Notes: generated by a model from the letters alone, not told the origin. A stretch of 64,000 nucleotides of DNA from Bacillota bacterium (GCA_023443625.1 JAEZTQ010000037.1:1-64000); one strand, 5' to 3'; numbered from the stretch's first letter, positions 17,544-27,291 are shown. Numbers and translations are program-made.

Positions 17544-19148
17544 ATGAAAGCAAAAAAAATAATCGCATCACTTTTAGTTGGTGTTATGGCGGTATCCTTA
17601 GCTGCATGTGGTGGAAAATCTGCATCAGATAAAGACACAAACAATAACACACCTACGAATAATGAAACTACTGATGGTGGGGAGAATACCGGATCTATTA
17701 CATTTCCGTTAGCGGACAAGAAAGAATTTGATGTATTTGCCATTATGAATGGTGAGTATGATTTAAAAGATAACGCGACAATGAACACTTTATTAGAAGA
17801 AGCTAATTTACAATTTGCTTATCAATCCGTCATGGGTAGTGACTTATTAGAGAAGAGAAATCTTCTTTTATCCTCCGGTGAATATCCTGATGTTTTCTTA
17901 AAGGCTTCATTAACTATGACAGATTTGGATAAGTACGGAAAACAAGGCATCTTTATTCCATTAGAAGATTTAATTAGACAATTTGCACCTAATTTAACAG
18001 CTAAATTAGATGAAATGAATGGATGGGATTATTTAACTTCTGGAGATGGACATATTTATTCCTTACCAGAAATTGGACGTCAGCAAGGTGCATTAACTAC
18101 TTATTGGTTCAATAAAAAATGGATGGACAATTTAGGATTAAAAGAGCCTACCAATATTGATGAGCTATACAATGTATTAAAAGAGTTTAAAGAAAAAGAC
18201 GCAAATGGTAATGGTGATCCCAACGATGAAATCCCAATCACCAGTACAGACGTAGTAAAGCCAGACCTTCTTTTACCTTACTTCGGTGTTAACTATGATT
18301 ATCAGTCAAAGACTGCAGTTGTGGATAACGAACTTACTTATATTCCCACCTCAGATGTGTTCAAAGAATATGTTAGCTTTGTAACCAAGTTATATCAAGA
18401 AGGTATCATGGACAAGAATGTGTTCACACAAAAGCATGAGCAACAGGCTGCAATCGGACAATCCGCTGACGTATTAGGATCTTTCTTTGATGCAGGTGCA
18501 TTCTTAACAGTTGGACGTGATAATGATGATGACTATATTGCACTTACACCCTTTGTAGATGGTAAATATCCTTTAAATACAGGCATTACACCAGGGACAT
18601 TAGCAATTACGGACTCCTGTGAGAATCCTGAAGTAATCATTGCATGGTTTGATCAGTTCTATACAGAAGAAGGTGGTATCAAAGCGTTACTTGGTTTAGA
18701 AGGCAAGACTTGGAAGAAGAATGATGATGGAACTTGGGAATGGTTAATCGGACAGGGATATGGTGATGATATTGCAGCAGTACGTGCTTCCTCTACTATT
18801 CAGGGTGCAGCAAATCATCCTTCCTTATGGCCAGATTTCTGGTTTGAAAAAATGTCTCCTGCTATTGATCCAGATGAAGTTTATCTCAATGCAGAAAGAG
18901 ACCGTGTTGCAAAGAAAGGTGCTGTTCCCCTTCCTAATATGCGTTACAGCGATGACGATTCAATGACCATTGCAACCTTAAAGACTGATATGGATGCTTA
19001 TATTGATCAGTATGTTGCACAGGTTGCAACAGGAGCATTACAGTTAGAAGGCAGCTGGGAAGAGTATATTACTACTCTTAATAACATGGGAGCTGATCAA
19101 TTAGCAGATATCTATAAAAAAGCATACAGCGAAGCAATTGCAAAATAA
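17544..19148 (+). CDS. LplA-like extracellular solute-binding lipoprotein (sugar ABC importer)
   Basis: A 534-residue precursor. The signal peptide ends in the lipobox SLAAC with the lipidated Cys at position 22, followed by an Asn/Thr-rich tether. The mature part is an extracellular solute-binding protein family 1 fold of the long LplA type (~530 residues, LPEIGRQQGALTTYWFNKKW). It feeds the two permeases downstream. No ATPase gene is in the locus; such systems usually share an MsmX/MsiK-type ATPase encoded elsewhere. AGGAGG precedes the ATG. Substrate is probably a plant-derived oligosaccharide, judged from the GH1 neighbour. Confidence 0.9.
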   Translation: MKAKKIIASLLVGVMAVSLAACGGKSASDKDTNNNTPTNNETTDGGENTGSITFPLADKKEFDVFAIMNGEYDLKDNATMNTLLEEANLQFAYQSVMGSDLLEKRNLLLSSGEYPDVFLKASLTMTDLDKYGKQGIFIPLEDLIRQFAPNLTAKLDEMNGWDYLTSGDGHIYSLPEIGRQQGALTTYWFNKKWMDNLGLKEPTNIDELYNVLKEFKEKDANGNGDPNDEIPITSTDVVKPDLLLPYFGVNYDYQSKTAVVDNELTYIPTSDVFKEYVSFVTKLYQEGIMDKNVFTQKHEQQAAIGQSADVLGSFFDAGAFLTVGRDNDDDYIALTPFVDGKYPLNTGITPGTLAITDSCENPEVIIAWFDQFYTEEGGIKALLGLEGKTWKKNDDGTWEWLIGQGYGDDIAAVRASSTIQGAANHPSLWPDFWFEKMSPAIDPDEVYLNAERDRVAKKGAVPLPNMRYSDDDSMTIATLKTDMDAYIDQYVAQVATGALQLEGSWEEYITTLNNMGADQLADIYKKAYSEAIAK

Positions 19149-19161
19149 ATTTTCTATATGT

Positions 19162-19200
19162 AAGAGGCCGCCGTACTTAATGAAAGCGGCCTCTTCAATC
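19162..19200 (+). terminator. Hairpin after the binding-protein gene
   Basis: A perfect 10-bp stem pairs 19162-19171 (AAGAGGCCGC) with 19186-19195 (GCGGCCTCTT). The T-run is weak, so it is likely an attenuator or 3'-stabilising hairpin that keeps binding-protein mRNA in excess over permease mRNA. Confidence 0.6.
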
Positions 19201-19492
19201 TTTACCATAAATTTATTCTTGAGAATGAAGGAGGAAGAATACAGTCCTATCCCTTCATAATAAGAATTGGATCAAAATTTAAATAGCTTAATGCATGGGG
19301 TATGATAGTAGGTTTTACTAAAAATGAATGGAAGATAATAAGGCTAAGTAAGGAGGAATTAGTACGGGAGGAGTCAACTCGTAGCTTAGGCAATGAATAA
19401 TAGAAAAAAACATATCTGTTCTGGCACAGTTTGTACAGTAATAAGCAGGAAAGCAAGGGCCGGTCAGATGATATTGAAAGGAGATTATTTTA
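19201..19492. other. Non-coding spacer between binding protein and permease genes
   Basis: Nearly 300 bp without a credible gene. Short purine-rich stretches resemble ribosome binding sites but lead to no frame. It could contain a secondary promoter for the permeases; nothing specific is recognised. Confidence 0.4.
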
Positions 19493-20419
19493 ATGAAAGC
19501 AAAGAGTAATTTCTTCGCTAGGCTAGGTAAGAATATGCAAAAACACTGGATACTTTATTTGATGATTCTTCCAGTTGTTATTTACTATATTATATTTGCC
19601 TATACCCCAATGTATGGAATTCAGTTGGCATTTAAAGATTACATTGTAAAAAAAGGGATTTGGGGCAGTCCGTGGACTGGGTTTGACCATTTCATACGTT
19701 TTTTCAATAGTTATAATTTTGGGTTATTAATAAAGAATACCATAGGAATTAGCGTTTATAGCTTGGTGGTAGGCTTCCCCATACCCATTATCTTTGCTTT
19801 AATGTTGAATTATGTAAAAAACAAGTATTTAAGAAAATCTGTTCAAATGATAACCTATGCGCCTTACTTCATATCAACCGTTGTAATGTGTGGTATGATC
19901 GTTATATTTTTGAATGTGGATACAGGTATCTTTAATACAATTAGAGAATTTTTTGGCTTAGAAGCCGTAGATTTTCTAGCAAAACCAGAGTGGTTTAAAT
20001 CCATCTATGTGTGGTCTGGTGTATGGCAGGGTATGGGCTGGAGTTCCATTATTTACATATCAGCACTTTCCGGTGTTGATTATCAGCTGCATGAAGCTGC
20101 CATTGTAGATGGTGCTAGCAAGTTGCAGAGAATTATTCATGTAGATTTACCATCTATCAAACCCACCATTATCATGTTGTTCATCCTCCAGATGGGTTCC
20201 ATCATGGGTGTAGGATTTGAAAAAGTATTCCTCTTACAGAATACGTTAAATAAGCAAACATCATCAGTTATTTCCACCTATGTATATGAGGTAGGTCTTA
20301 TTCATAGTGACTATGGTTATTCTACAGCAATTGGTTTGTTTAATTCAGTGATCAATGTTATTTTAATTATTGCTGCAAACCAAGTTTGTAAAAAGCTAAC
20401 CCAAGAAAGTCTGTTCTAG
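19493..20419 (+). CDS. LplB-like sugar ABC transporter permease
   Basis: A 308-residue protein with about six transmembrane helices. The binding-protein-dependent transport EAA loop is visible as HEAAIVDGASKLQRIIHVDLP at about residues 202-222. The N-terminal YIIFAYTPMYGIQLAFKDY is typical of the LplB/YtcP-partner subfamily. It forms a heterodimer with the next gene product. GGAGAT lies upstream of the ATG. Confidence 0.92.
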   Translation: MKAKSNFFARLGKNMQKHWILYLMILPVVIYYIIFAYTPMYGIQLAFKDYIVKKGIWGSPWTGFDHFIRFFNSYNFGLLIKNTIGISVYSLVVGFPIPIIFALMLNYVKNKYLRKSVQMITYAPYFISTVVMCGMIVIFLNVDTGIFNTIREFFGLEAVDFLAKPEWFKSIYVWSGVWQGMGWSSIIYISALSGVDYQLHEAAIVDGASKLQRIIHVDLPSIKPTIIMLFILQMGSIMGVGFEKVFLLQNTLNKQTSSVISTYVYEVGLIHSDYGYSTAIGLFNSVINVILIIAANQVCKKLTQESLF

Positions 20420-20438
20420 GAAAGGAGTAATCATATCA

Positions 20439-21344
20439 ATGAGAAAGTCAGTTATAATGAGAAAATCTTATTCGGATAAGGTATTTGATATAGTAAATGT
20501 AACAGTCATGATTATTCTGTTAATCATATTTATCTGGCCACTTTGGTTTACTGTGATAGCATCATTTAGTAATCCGAAAGAGGTATGGCTGGGCAATGTT
20601 ATCCTGTGGCCAAAGGGTTTTACTTTAGCAGCGTATGAGGCAATCATAGAATACAAAACAATATGGATTGGCTACCGTAACACAATCTTTTATACGGTGG
20701 CAGGTACTCTATTGAACATTGTTATGACCATATGTGCAGCATATCCTTTGTCCAGAAAGGACTTCATGCCCAGGAATTTTTTCATGTTTATGTTCATGCT
20801 GACCATGTATTTTAGTGGAGGGTTGATTCCCACTTATTTGGTAGTAAACAAATTAGACTTAACAAATACCCCTTGGGCAATGATAATTCCAGGAGCTGTG
20901 TCTATTTATAATGTAATTATTACTCGTACCTATTTTATCAACAGCATTCCATCTTCCCTTCAGGAAGCAGCAGAACTGGATGGTGCTAACTCTTTTAAAT
21001 TCTTGGTTAAAATCGTACTTCCTTTGTCCAAACCCATCATAGCTGTTATTGCTTTGTATTATGCAGTTGGTCATTGGAATGATTTCTTCTCGGCACTTAT
21101 TTATATTAATGATAAGAACTTAATGCCATTGCAGTCCTTCCTGCGTGATTTGCTTATGACCAATAAGATGAGTCTAAGTAGTTTACAGGGTCTGGATGCA
21201 GCGCAAACAGAAGCCAGGATGCAGCTGGCACAGACACTTAAGTATAGTGCAATTATTGTTTCTACCGTACCGGTACTATGCATTTATCCGTTTATTCAGA
21301 AATACTTCGTAAAAGGTATCATGATTGGTTCTGTAAAAGGATAA
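20439..21344 (+). CDS. LplC/YtcP-like sugar ABC transporter permease
   Basis: A 301-residue partner permease starting 19 bp after the previous stop. It has six predicted membrane helices and an EAA loop (QEAAELDGANSFKFLVKIVL). The C-terminus VKGIMIGSVKG matches the usual end of LplC-type permeases. An AAGGAG lies 11-14 bp before the chosen ATG; an in-frame ATG six codons in (20457) is possible but has no site. It completes the importer with the lipoprotein at 17544 and the permease at 19493. Confidence 0.92.
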   Translation: MRKSVIMRKSYSDKVFDIVNVTVMIILLIIFIWPLWFTVIASFSNPKEVWLGNVILWPKGFTLAAYEAIIEYKTIWIGYRNTIFYTVAGTLLNIVMTICAAYPLSRKDFMPRNFFMFMFMLTMYFSGGLIPTYLVVNKLDLTNTPWAMIIPGAVSIYNVIITRTYFINSIPSSLQEAAELDGANSFKFLVKIVLPLSKPIIAVIALYYAVGHWNDFFSALIYINDKNLMPLQSFLRDLLMTNKMSLSSLQGLDAAQTEARMQLAQTLKYSAIIVSTVPVLCIYPFIQKYFVKGIMIGSVKG

Positions 21345-21602
21345 GTGAAAAGTTATACAATAGCATCTTAAACCCTAAAGTTTTATACGCAGATGCCGAT
21401 AAATCAAAAGAGAATGAGTTTTATGAAGGAGGATAAAAGGTAAAATATTACTGTTTAAATCGAAATAGAATAGTTTGGGAGTCTGCCAGGGAAAAGCAAT
21501 GTAACAAATAACCGTTAGAGCTGGAGCTACAACTACAAATATTCTTGAGTGTACAAAGCATGTGGAATTAATACTACTTTATCAGAAAAGGCATTTCATG
21601 CT

Positions 21603-22982
21603 ATGGGGTTTTATAAGGATATGTTAGGAAAAAGACAAAAAAATTCAGTTTTATTTCATATGGTATGGCCGATTGTTATAGAATTGATTGTAAATGGATT
21701 TATTTCAAATCTTAATCAAGTTATTATAAATGATTTTTCATCAGATGCGCTAGCTACCATTGGAAGTGGAAGTCAAATCCTAGTTTTAATTATTAATCTA
21801 TATGCGATCGTATGGGTTGGTGTTAGTATAGTAATGGCTCAAGCAGTTGGAGGAAAACGATATGAGGAATGTAGTAAAATAATTAATGTTGCTCTAGTTA
21901 TGAATTTAGTACTTGGAGTTGCTATTAGTCTTGTTGGTATATTAAGTATACCTTTATTGTTACGTTTGATTCATATGCCAAAAGAACTAGAGGAATTTGC
22001 GAAACAATATTTATTAATCACCATTGGATTTTCTTTTATTCAAGCTATTTTAAATACTTTAACTGCAGTATTTCGAAGTTTTGGACACATGAAAAAGGTA
22101 ACGTTAACCTTAATAAGTGTAAATTTATTAAACTTGTTATTTACAAAGATAGTCTCCACATGTGTCCCTGAGTCATCTCAGAATTTAATGTATTATACCA
22201 TAACTGGAGTTATCGCACAGAGTATAGGAATTATCCTATTTCTACGAATGCTTTATCGGGATAAAGTTATATCCTTTACCTTATCTATAAAAGAAGGGTT
22301 TATAAATAGTAGGAAAATAATCAGCCGTATTCTTAGATTAGGAATACCAGGTGGTTTAGAAGGTATCATCTATCTCATATCTCAGACTATAGTTGTTGGG
22401 TTTATAGGTATATTAGGAACACAGGCAATGTTTACAAAAGCAATTGTTGGAAACGTAACTTACTATATGAGCATGGCTACTGCAACAATTACAACTGCGG
22501 CAGGAGCAATCATAGGCCAATTGATTGGTGCTGGAAAGATAGAAGAAGTAAAGTTGAGCTGTAAAAAGAATATGAAATTAATCATAGGTATCACAATTCC
22601 CCTTTGTATTGTACTTATGCTTTTTGGACAGAATATACTAAGAATTTATACAGATGATGCGGCTGTAATTAATATAGCTATAAAATTATTGCAATTAGGT
22701 ATTTTCATGGAGATAGCACGTGGTATAGCTGCCAATATGATAACCGCTTTAAAAGCAGTGGGGGATGTGGATTTTCCATTTCTAATCATAATATTTGCCT
22801 CAATCATCAATATATTTGTATCCTACTATCTGGGGATATATTTGAAAATGGGACTTTCAGGTATATGGATTGGATATATCGCAGAGTTAATATTACGCGG
22901 AGTCGCTTGTGTGATCCGATGGAAGAAAGGAAAATGGGAGAATATTGCTTTATATTACATAGGAGAAACAAATAGCAAATAA
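21603..22982 (+). CDS. MATE-family multidrug/organic cation efflux transporter
   Basis: About 459 residues with roughly 12 transmembrane helices arranged as two MATE halves. Recognisable blocks are WPIVIELIVNGFISNLNQVI at the N-terminus and GLEGIIYLISQTIVVGFIG in the second half. It would export drugs or metabolites using Na+ or H+. Start choice is uncertain: a GTG at 21549 would add 18 residues but has no ribosome site, while the ATG at 21603 is preceded by AAAAGG about 11 bp upstream. Between it and the LplC-like gene are about 250 bp without a clear gene. Confidence 0.88.
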   Translation: MGFYKDMLGKRQKNSVLFHMVWPIVIELIVNGFISNLNQVIINDFSSDALATIGSGSQILVLIINLYAIVWVGVSIVMAQAVGGKRYEECSKIINVALVMNLVLGVAISLVGILSIPLLLRLIHMPKELEEFAKQYLLITIGFSFIQAILNTLTAVFRSFGHMKKVTLTLISVNLLNLLFTKIVSTCVPESSQNLMYYTITGVIAQSIGIILFLRMLYRDKVISFTLSIKEGFINSRKIISRILRLGIPGGLEGIIYLISQTIVVGFIGILGTQAMFTKAIVGNVTYYMSMATATITTAAGAIIGQLIGAGKIEEVKLSCKKNMKLIIGITIPLCIVLMLFGQNILRIYTDDAAVINIAIKLLQLGIFMEIARGIAANMITALKAVGDVDFPFLIIIFASIINIFVSYYLGIYLKMGLSGIWIGYIAELILRGVACVIRWKKGKWENIALYYIGETNSK

Positions 22983-22990
22983 TTAGATGG

Positions 22991-23022
22991 CACCCTATCA
23001 TGGAAATGTGATAGGGTGTTTT
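22991..23022 (+). terminator. Terminator of the MATE gene
   Basis: CACCCTATCA (22991-23000) pairs perfectly with TGATAGGGTG (23009-23018), loop of 8, followed by TTTT. Confidence 0.8.
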
Positions 23023-23100
23023 GTGTGACAGCAGATAAGAGTCGTAAAAGCCACTTGTGTTTCGCAGCTGGGGACTTTGTATAGGAGGCCAGTCTGGGGT

Positions 23101-23610
23101 TTAGCTCAACTTTATTTTAATAAGATAGTTCATGAATTTCATAAAACAAATATTCCAGATGCTTGAGTATATCAGCGAAAATGAGAAAAATAGTATATAA
23201 ATTATGAAAGTAGATAGGGAACTAGCTAAATCTACAAACCCAGACACACCTATGATATAAGTTATACATAACATACCAAGAGATAGTGCTAAGGTAGAGG
23301 ATAATATAGATATTAAGATATTCTTCCTATAAAGCAATGTTCCGATTACGATACCAAGGAGTCCTGTGGTAAAAAGTAGAATCATTGTTTCCTCCATACT
23401 AATAAAAGTAAGGATTACTGCGGATGTAATAAATACAGTAAGACCAAGTGAGATATTAGTTACAGCTGCTATGGCAATAGGTAAGGTACTTAATGGACTT
23501 AAGGTCATACCAATAACGGGTAAAAACACAGGTGCTGATTGAAACAGTACTGTAACTGCTGTTAATATACCTCCAAGACTAATAAACCTGCCTAAATTCA
23601 TTTTTTTCAA
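23101..23610 (-). CDS. Small integral membrane protein, ECF-transporter S-component-like
   Basis: A 169-residue protein with five to six hydrophobic helices covering almost its whole length (LGGILTAVTVLFQSAPVFLP at the start). Size and layout resemble substrate-binding (S) components of energy-coupling-factor vitamin importers and some DUF2232-like proteins, but no diagnostic substrate motif is recognised. No EcfA or EcfT gene is nearby. The upstream gene on the same strand (GSDH-like) ends 107 bp away, so co-transcription is possible. Confidence 0.6.
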   Translation of the reverse strand: MKKMNLGRFISLGGILTAVTVLFQSAPVFLPVIGMTLSPLSTLPIAIAAVTNISLGLTVFITSAVILTFISMEETMILLFTTGLLGIVIGTLLYRKNILISILSSTLALSLGMLCITYIIGVSGFVDLASSLSTFIIYILFFSFSLIYSSIWNICFMKFMNYLIKIKLS

Positions 23611-23717
23611 TTTCAGTCCTCCTATCAGGTGTGGATCGAAATATCACACATTTTTCAATCGGCTTTGCTAGCATGTAGGGGCAAGCCCTGCGTTTCGTCA
23701 TATAATTCAAATTGAAA

Positions 23718-25133
23718 TCAAGAAATAATCTCAAATATAGTACCATGGTTCAAATCAGCTACATTCGTAGAACCATAGACCCCTAAATATAATCTGGTTT
23801 GATCCAGGTTCGTTCCCAGGCTAACATAATAGGCTGATTCAGACCCAAAATCATAATCCACTTCAATCACACTAAAATCATTTAGCTTACAATCAGTTCT
23901 TGCCTTTGTATAAGCTAAAACACCCTTAATAGGAGGTTGGGCTTCTTCATTCCTGGCTAAATCGGTAAAGACAATGCTTCCCGTCAAATGGGGGATTGCA
24001 TCCCCCATATATGGTTTGACTCCTGTAAGGGCAGTTCCACCAAACTTATGGGGTCTGGGATCTTGGTGATAGTAACTTGTTAATGGCCAAAGACGCAGCA
24101 CTGAAGTTTCTACTGCTTCCTCGTAATAAGCAATAGTTTTCTCGTTTAACCTTGTGTCTGCAGAGCAGTTCCTCATAATTGGAGTAGGAAAGGCACCTTC
24201 CCATCCCCGCCATCCAAGATTAATAAAACCATCTTTGTTAGTTTCAGAAGCCATCCTAGCTTCTTGAATAAGCTGAGTAACAGGAATTGGTTTATAGTAG
24301 ACGAATGAATAGATGGACTCAGCCAGATCCTGTCCCACATTTCCCACGTATTTAATATATTGATTGAATAGTCTTTGATAGGAGATTCCGGGTATATTAC
24401 GAACTCCTTTTGCAATTACCGTTAGTATTTCCTGTAAAGAGGTAGGGAGTTCAGGAAAGCGTGTGACTACAGGTGGATTTTCTATCAATGTATTCATATC
24501 TACATCAATTTCAATTATCTTACCGGCAATCTCCATATCATCCTGACTTAAATTAAATGGATCATAGCCTGATCCACCATCACCAGTTGTTAATACCAGT
24601 TTTCCTGTTTCGGGTGAAAAGTTTAAGCTACTGACACCGTTATGATTTAAAAATGGCCTTCTTAAATTAAGTAATGTCCGCCGTTTTCCAGGTTGACCAT
24701 CTTCATGTAAAACCCATTCTTCAATGGTATCAATATGATTATACTCAGTTTCTCTATTGTTCCACCTTAGATTCAGGGTATTGGGGTCACAGGGATTAGG
24801 ATTAAAGTTACCTGGTAGTGCGCCTGGACCTTGTGTTCCAGCTACAGAATAATGAAGATAGAACAGGCCGTTATAGTAAAAGGAAGGATGAAAAGCTAAT
24901 CCTAACAAGCCCCGCTCATCATATCCTCCACTTGAGGTACCTAGTTCCAAAACTAAGGGACGAATATCTAAAAATGTCTCTAAACCTTCATCTCCTATAT
25001 AAAAGATTTCTCCTACCTGTGTTGCAATAAATAATCTCTCTACCCAATCACCCGGCAGAATAGTTGTTTTCAAAACAGTGGGTAAATTAATATTACTGAC
25101 TATGGGTTGTAAACGGACTTTAACCTCTATCAA
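23718..25133 (-). CDS. GSDH-type (PQQ glucose/sorbosone dehydrogenase-like) beta-propeller protein
   Basis: A 471-residue protein with the six-bladed propeller of the glucose/sorbosone dehydrogenase family. Recognisable parts are DERGLLGLAFHPSFYYNGLF, the NHNGVSSLNFSPETGKLVLT-like segment holding the usual His, and TTGDGGSGYDPF. Family members oxidise aldoses with PQQ or serve as binding propellers (HIP-like). There is no signal peptide, which is unusual because characterised members are exported, and PQQ biosynthesis would be unexpected in an anaerobic clostridium. The start is a TTG with AAGGAGGG 10 bp upstream. Function in this organism is uncertain. Confidence 0.75.
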   Translation of the reverse strand: MIEVKVRLQPIVSNINLPTVLKTTILPGDWVERLFIATQVGEIFYIGDEGLETFLDIRPLVLELGTSSGGYDERGLLGLAFHPSFYYNGLFYLHYSVAGTQGPGALPGNFNPNPCDPNTLNLRWNNRETEYNHIDTIEEWVLHEDGQPGKRRTLLNLRRPFLNHNGVSSLNFSPETGKLVLTTGDGGSGYDPFNLSQDDMEIAGKIIEIDVDMNTLIENPPVVTRFPELPTSLQEILTVIAKGVRNIPGISYQRLFNQYIKYVGNVGQDLAESIYSFVYYKPIPVTQLIQEARMASETNKDGFINLGWRGWEGAFPTPIMRNCSADTRLNEKTIAYYEEAVETSVLRLWPLTSYYHQDPRPHKFGGTALTGVKPYMGDAIPHLTGSIVFTDLARNEEAQPPIKGVLAYTKARTDCKLNDFSVIEVDYDFGSESAYYVSLGTNLDQTRLYLGVYGSTNVADLNHGTIFEIIS

Positions 25134-25530
25134 ATTGATTTACCCTCCTTCTCATCATATTTTCTCTTATAAAAATATGATTAAAGTTATTTTATTAGTA
25201 CAATTTATAATCGAATAACTTCCCTGATCTTAACAAAGCGGTTGAAAACCCAGCAGAAGATAGCACTTCTAAAAGAACTGTAATGCCATTACCAAAGGTT
25301 AAATGAAATGTTTTAGGAAGGGTAGAGATAATTTAGGAAGGATAAAATAATTAAGAAGGGATCAAGAATTTAAATAAATTAAGAAAATGAGTAATGTAAA
25401 AGTAAACCCTAGTCTTTTGATTAGCAGGGTTTTACTTTACTTTTTGATTAGAATACTATGAAAATGTGGTATACTTAGGAAAGTACATGGAGCTTAATTT
25501 ACTCAAATTTATTACAACTGGAGGTATATA
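25134..25530. other. Intergenic region with one hairpin
   Basis: This ~400-bp stretch must hold divergent promoters for the GSDH-like and GNAT genes. AGTAAACCCT (25401-25410) pairs with AGGGTTTTACT (25426-25436), one bulge, followed by T-rich sequence, so a leader terminator or attenuator for the rightward gene is possible. No gene is seen. Confidence 0.45.
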
Positions 25531-26097
25531 ATGCTTAAGAAACTGGATGAAAATAGTTTGGAAGCCTTTTATTATGAAGGATTGAAGAAGGATTTTGAAT
25601 ACGAATGTCCACCCTATTATAATCTGGTCCAAATGACGAAAGAAAAGGTTTACACTGATTTGGTGTATCTGGAAGGGGAGGAAGAAAAGGGTTATGCCAT
25701 TTGCGCAGAATATGATGATTATATCTTTCTTCTTTTCTATGCCATTCATCCTGAATTTAGAGGACAAGGCTATGGAAGTAGGTTTCTAAATGAATTGGAA
25801 GAATATTATCGGGGGAAAAAAGGAATTCTCATTGAGGTTGAGAGCTCTGACAATATTGAGGATCCAGTAAGGCTGAAAACAATTAAAAAGAGAGTTGCCT
25901 TTTATCATAAGAATGGATTTCATAGGATAGATGGGATCAAAGAGCAACTATTTTCTTTCAAATATGAAATTATGCTGCGACCGATTCATACATCTCATTT
26001 ACTGGATAAGGAAAGTGCTGCTCATGTCATAAATGAGATTTATAAGGTAGCCTTGGGAAAAAAAATAGGTAACTTAAGAATAGATATTAGTAATTAA
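25531..26097 (+). CDS. GNAT-family N-acetyltransferase
   Basis: A 188-residue protein with the GNAT acetyl-CoA-binding motif A in HPEFRGQGYGSRFLNEL at about 74-90 (R-G-x-G-Y-G-S/A) and a motif B-like YHKNGFHRIDG at about 128-138. It transfers an acetyl group from acetyl-CoA to an unknown amine. TGGAGG lies a few bases before the ATG. Monocistronic by position. Confidence 0.88.
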   Translation: MLKKLDENSLEAFYYEGLKKDFEYECPPYYNLVQMTKEKVYTDLVYLEGEEEKGYAICAEYDDYIFLLFYAIHPEFRGQGYGSRFLNELEEYYRGKKGILIEVESSDNIEDPVRLKTIKKRVAFYHKNGFHRIDGIKEQLFSFKYEIMLRPIHTSHLLDKESAAHVINEIYKVALGKKIGNLRIDISN

Positions 26098-26123
26098 AAA
26101 ATAGGGAGATTTTTAACTTTATT

Positions 26124-26216
26124 TTGGGTTGCATTGCTATTGTAATATTCAAGGTTCTTATTTGTCTAGGACTTGTAGTGGTAAAGTTTTATCGAAGGAA
26201 ATCTCGTCGTAGGTAA
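26124..26216 (+). CDS. Possible 30-residue membrane peptide
   Basis: From a TTG at 26124 a short frame encodes one hydrophobic helix (CIAIVIFKVLICLGLVVVKF) ending in the basic tail YRRKSRRR. That is a positive-inside layout typical of small membrane proteins. AGGGAG (26103-26108) lies 15 bp upstream, farther than ideal, and there is no ATG. It lies between the GNAT gene and a strong terminator, so it may be a co-transcribed small protein or chance. Confidence 0.25.
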   Translation: MGCIAIVIFKVLICLGLVVVKFYRRKSRRR

Positions 26217-26226
26217 TATCATACAA

Positions 26227-26272
26227 AATAAGCCAGTGCAAAAGTTTTATTTTGCTTACTGGCTTATTTTTG
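26227..26272 (+). terminator. Rho-independent terminator
   Basis: AATAAGCCAGT (26227-26237) pairs with ACTGGCTTATT (26258-26268 region), with an inner GCAAAA/TTTTGC extension, followed by five T. It terminates the GNAT transcript. Confidence 0.8.
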
Positions 26273-26442
26273 AAGTAATTATTATTGAGAAAAGGTTATT
26301 ACGTTTGCGGTGCAAATGTTAAAAAACTTACGCAGGAATAATGTAAAATGTGGATAGATATGGTATTATATGAATACTTACTATGAAATATATAATTTTA
26401 TAGTTTGCGATAAGAATGAAAACATAAAATGGGGGAAATGTG

Positions 26443-27291
26443 ATGAATAAGACTTATTTCTATCGGAAGCATATGAGGCATCCAATCAAATTTTTACTAC
26501 TTTTTGAAGGCATTATCTTTGGGTTAGTTTTGCTTATGCTAATTGGTTCTATATTAACAAAAGATATACCACTTAATACAGTTACCATTGTAATTGTAGG
26601 CATCGGTTTGTTTTTTACATTAATCATCTCCTCCATTGCTCTAGCATTGGTTTATTTGCTGATTTACAGACGTTTTCAATCGATTAGTATAACCCTGACC
26701 CCAGATTATCTTGTGTATTCCAATTCATCAGGGCAGATTGTTCTTTCCTATCAGGATATAAGGAAACTGGACTTTTCTTCTATCAAATATACGGGTGGAT
26801 GGATGAAAATACACTATGGTGGTGGAATAATCCGACTGACTGTGGTGTTAGAAAATATATCTGATTTTATAAGTAATTTAAAGGAAAAGTTAGATGAGAG
26901 AGGAAGTCACCAAGTCTATGATGAGAAGAAACTATTTTCTTTTTTTAAAACTGCTACCTTTTCTGATGAAAGTTGGGCACGAATCTATGTTAACTACAAA
27001 ATCCAACTTCTCATACATAGTCTTTGCCTTGTTTTAACTATAGCTATCCTAATATTTTTTGGTGATTCAGTAAGTATAAGAGGATACATTTATGGAGGTG
27101 TTTTTGCACCATTAGTAGGTTATGTTGTCAGTGAAATTATAATAGGCTTTCAGGTTAAAAGAAGGGTCGATGCTGCCCAATTACTGTTGTTACCAAGAAA
27201 TCAGGAATTTGAAAGGAAGACCTTTATTCTCTCCATTCTGGGATTCTCAGCCTGCTACCTGGTGATATTACTTTTGCTTATGTTAGGCTGA
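26443..27291 (+). CDS. Membrane protein with PH-like (YcxB-type) domain
   Basis: A 282-residue protein with two N-terminal helices (about 16-37 and 45-70). A ~100-residue cytoplasmic domain contains VLSYQDIRKLDFSSIKYTGG and IRLTVVLENISDFI, a pattern of YcxB-like/PH-like domains. Three more helices follow near 187-208, 217-235 and 262-280. The GTG one codon upstream is less favoured than the ATG at 26443, which is 7 bp after GGGGG. No specific function is known. Confidence 0.65.
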   Translation: MNKTYFYRKHMRHPIKFLLLFEGIIFGLVLLMLIGSILTKDIPLNTVTIVIVGIGLFFTLIISSIALALVYLLIYRRFQSISITLTPDYLVYSNSSGQIVLSYQDIRKLDFSSIKYTGGWMKIHYGGGIIRLTVVLENISDFISNLKEKLDERGSHQVYDEKKLFSFFKTATFSDESWARIYVNYKIQLLIHSLCLVLTIAILIFFGDSVSIRGYIYGGVFAPLVGYVVSEIIIGFQVKRRVDAAQLLLLPRNQEFERKTFILSILGFSACYLVILLLLMLG

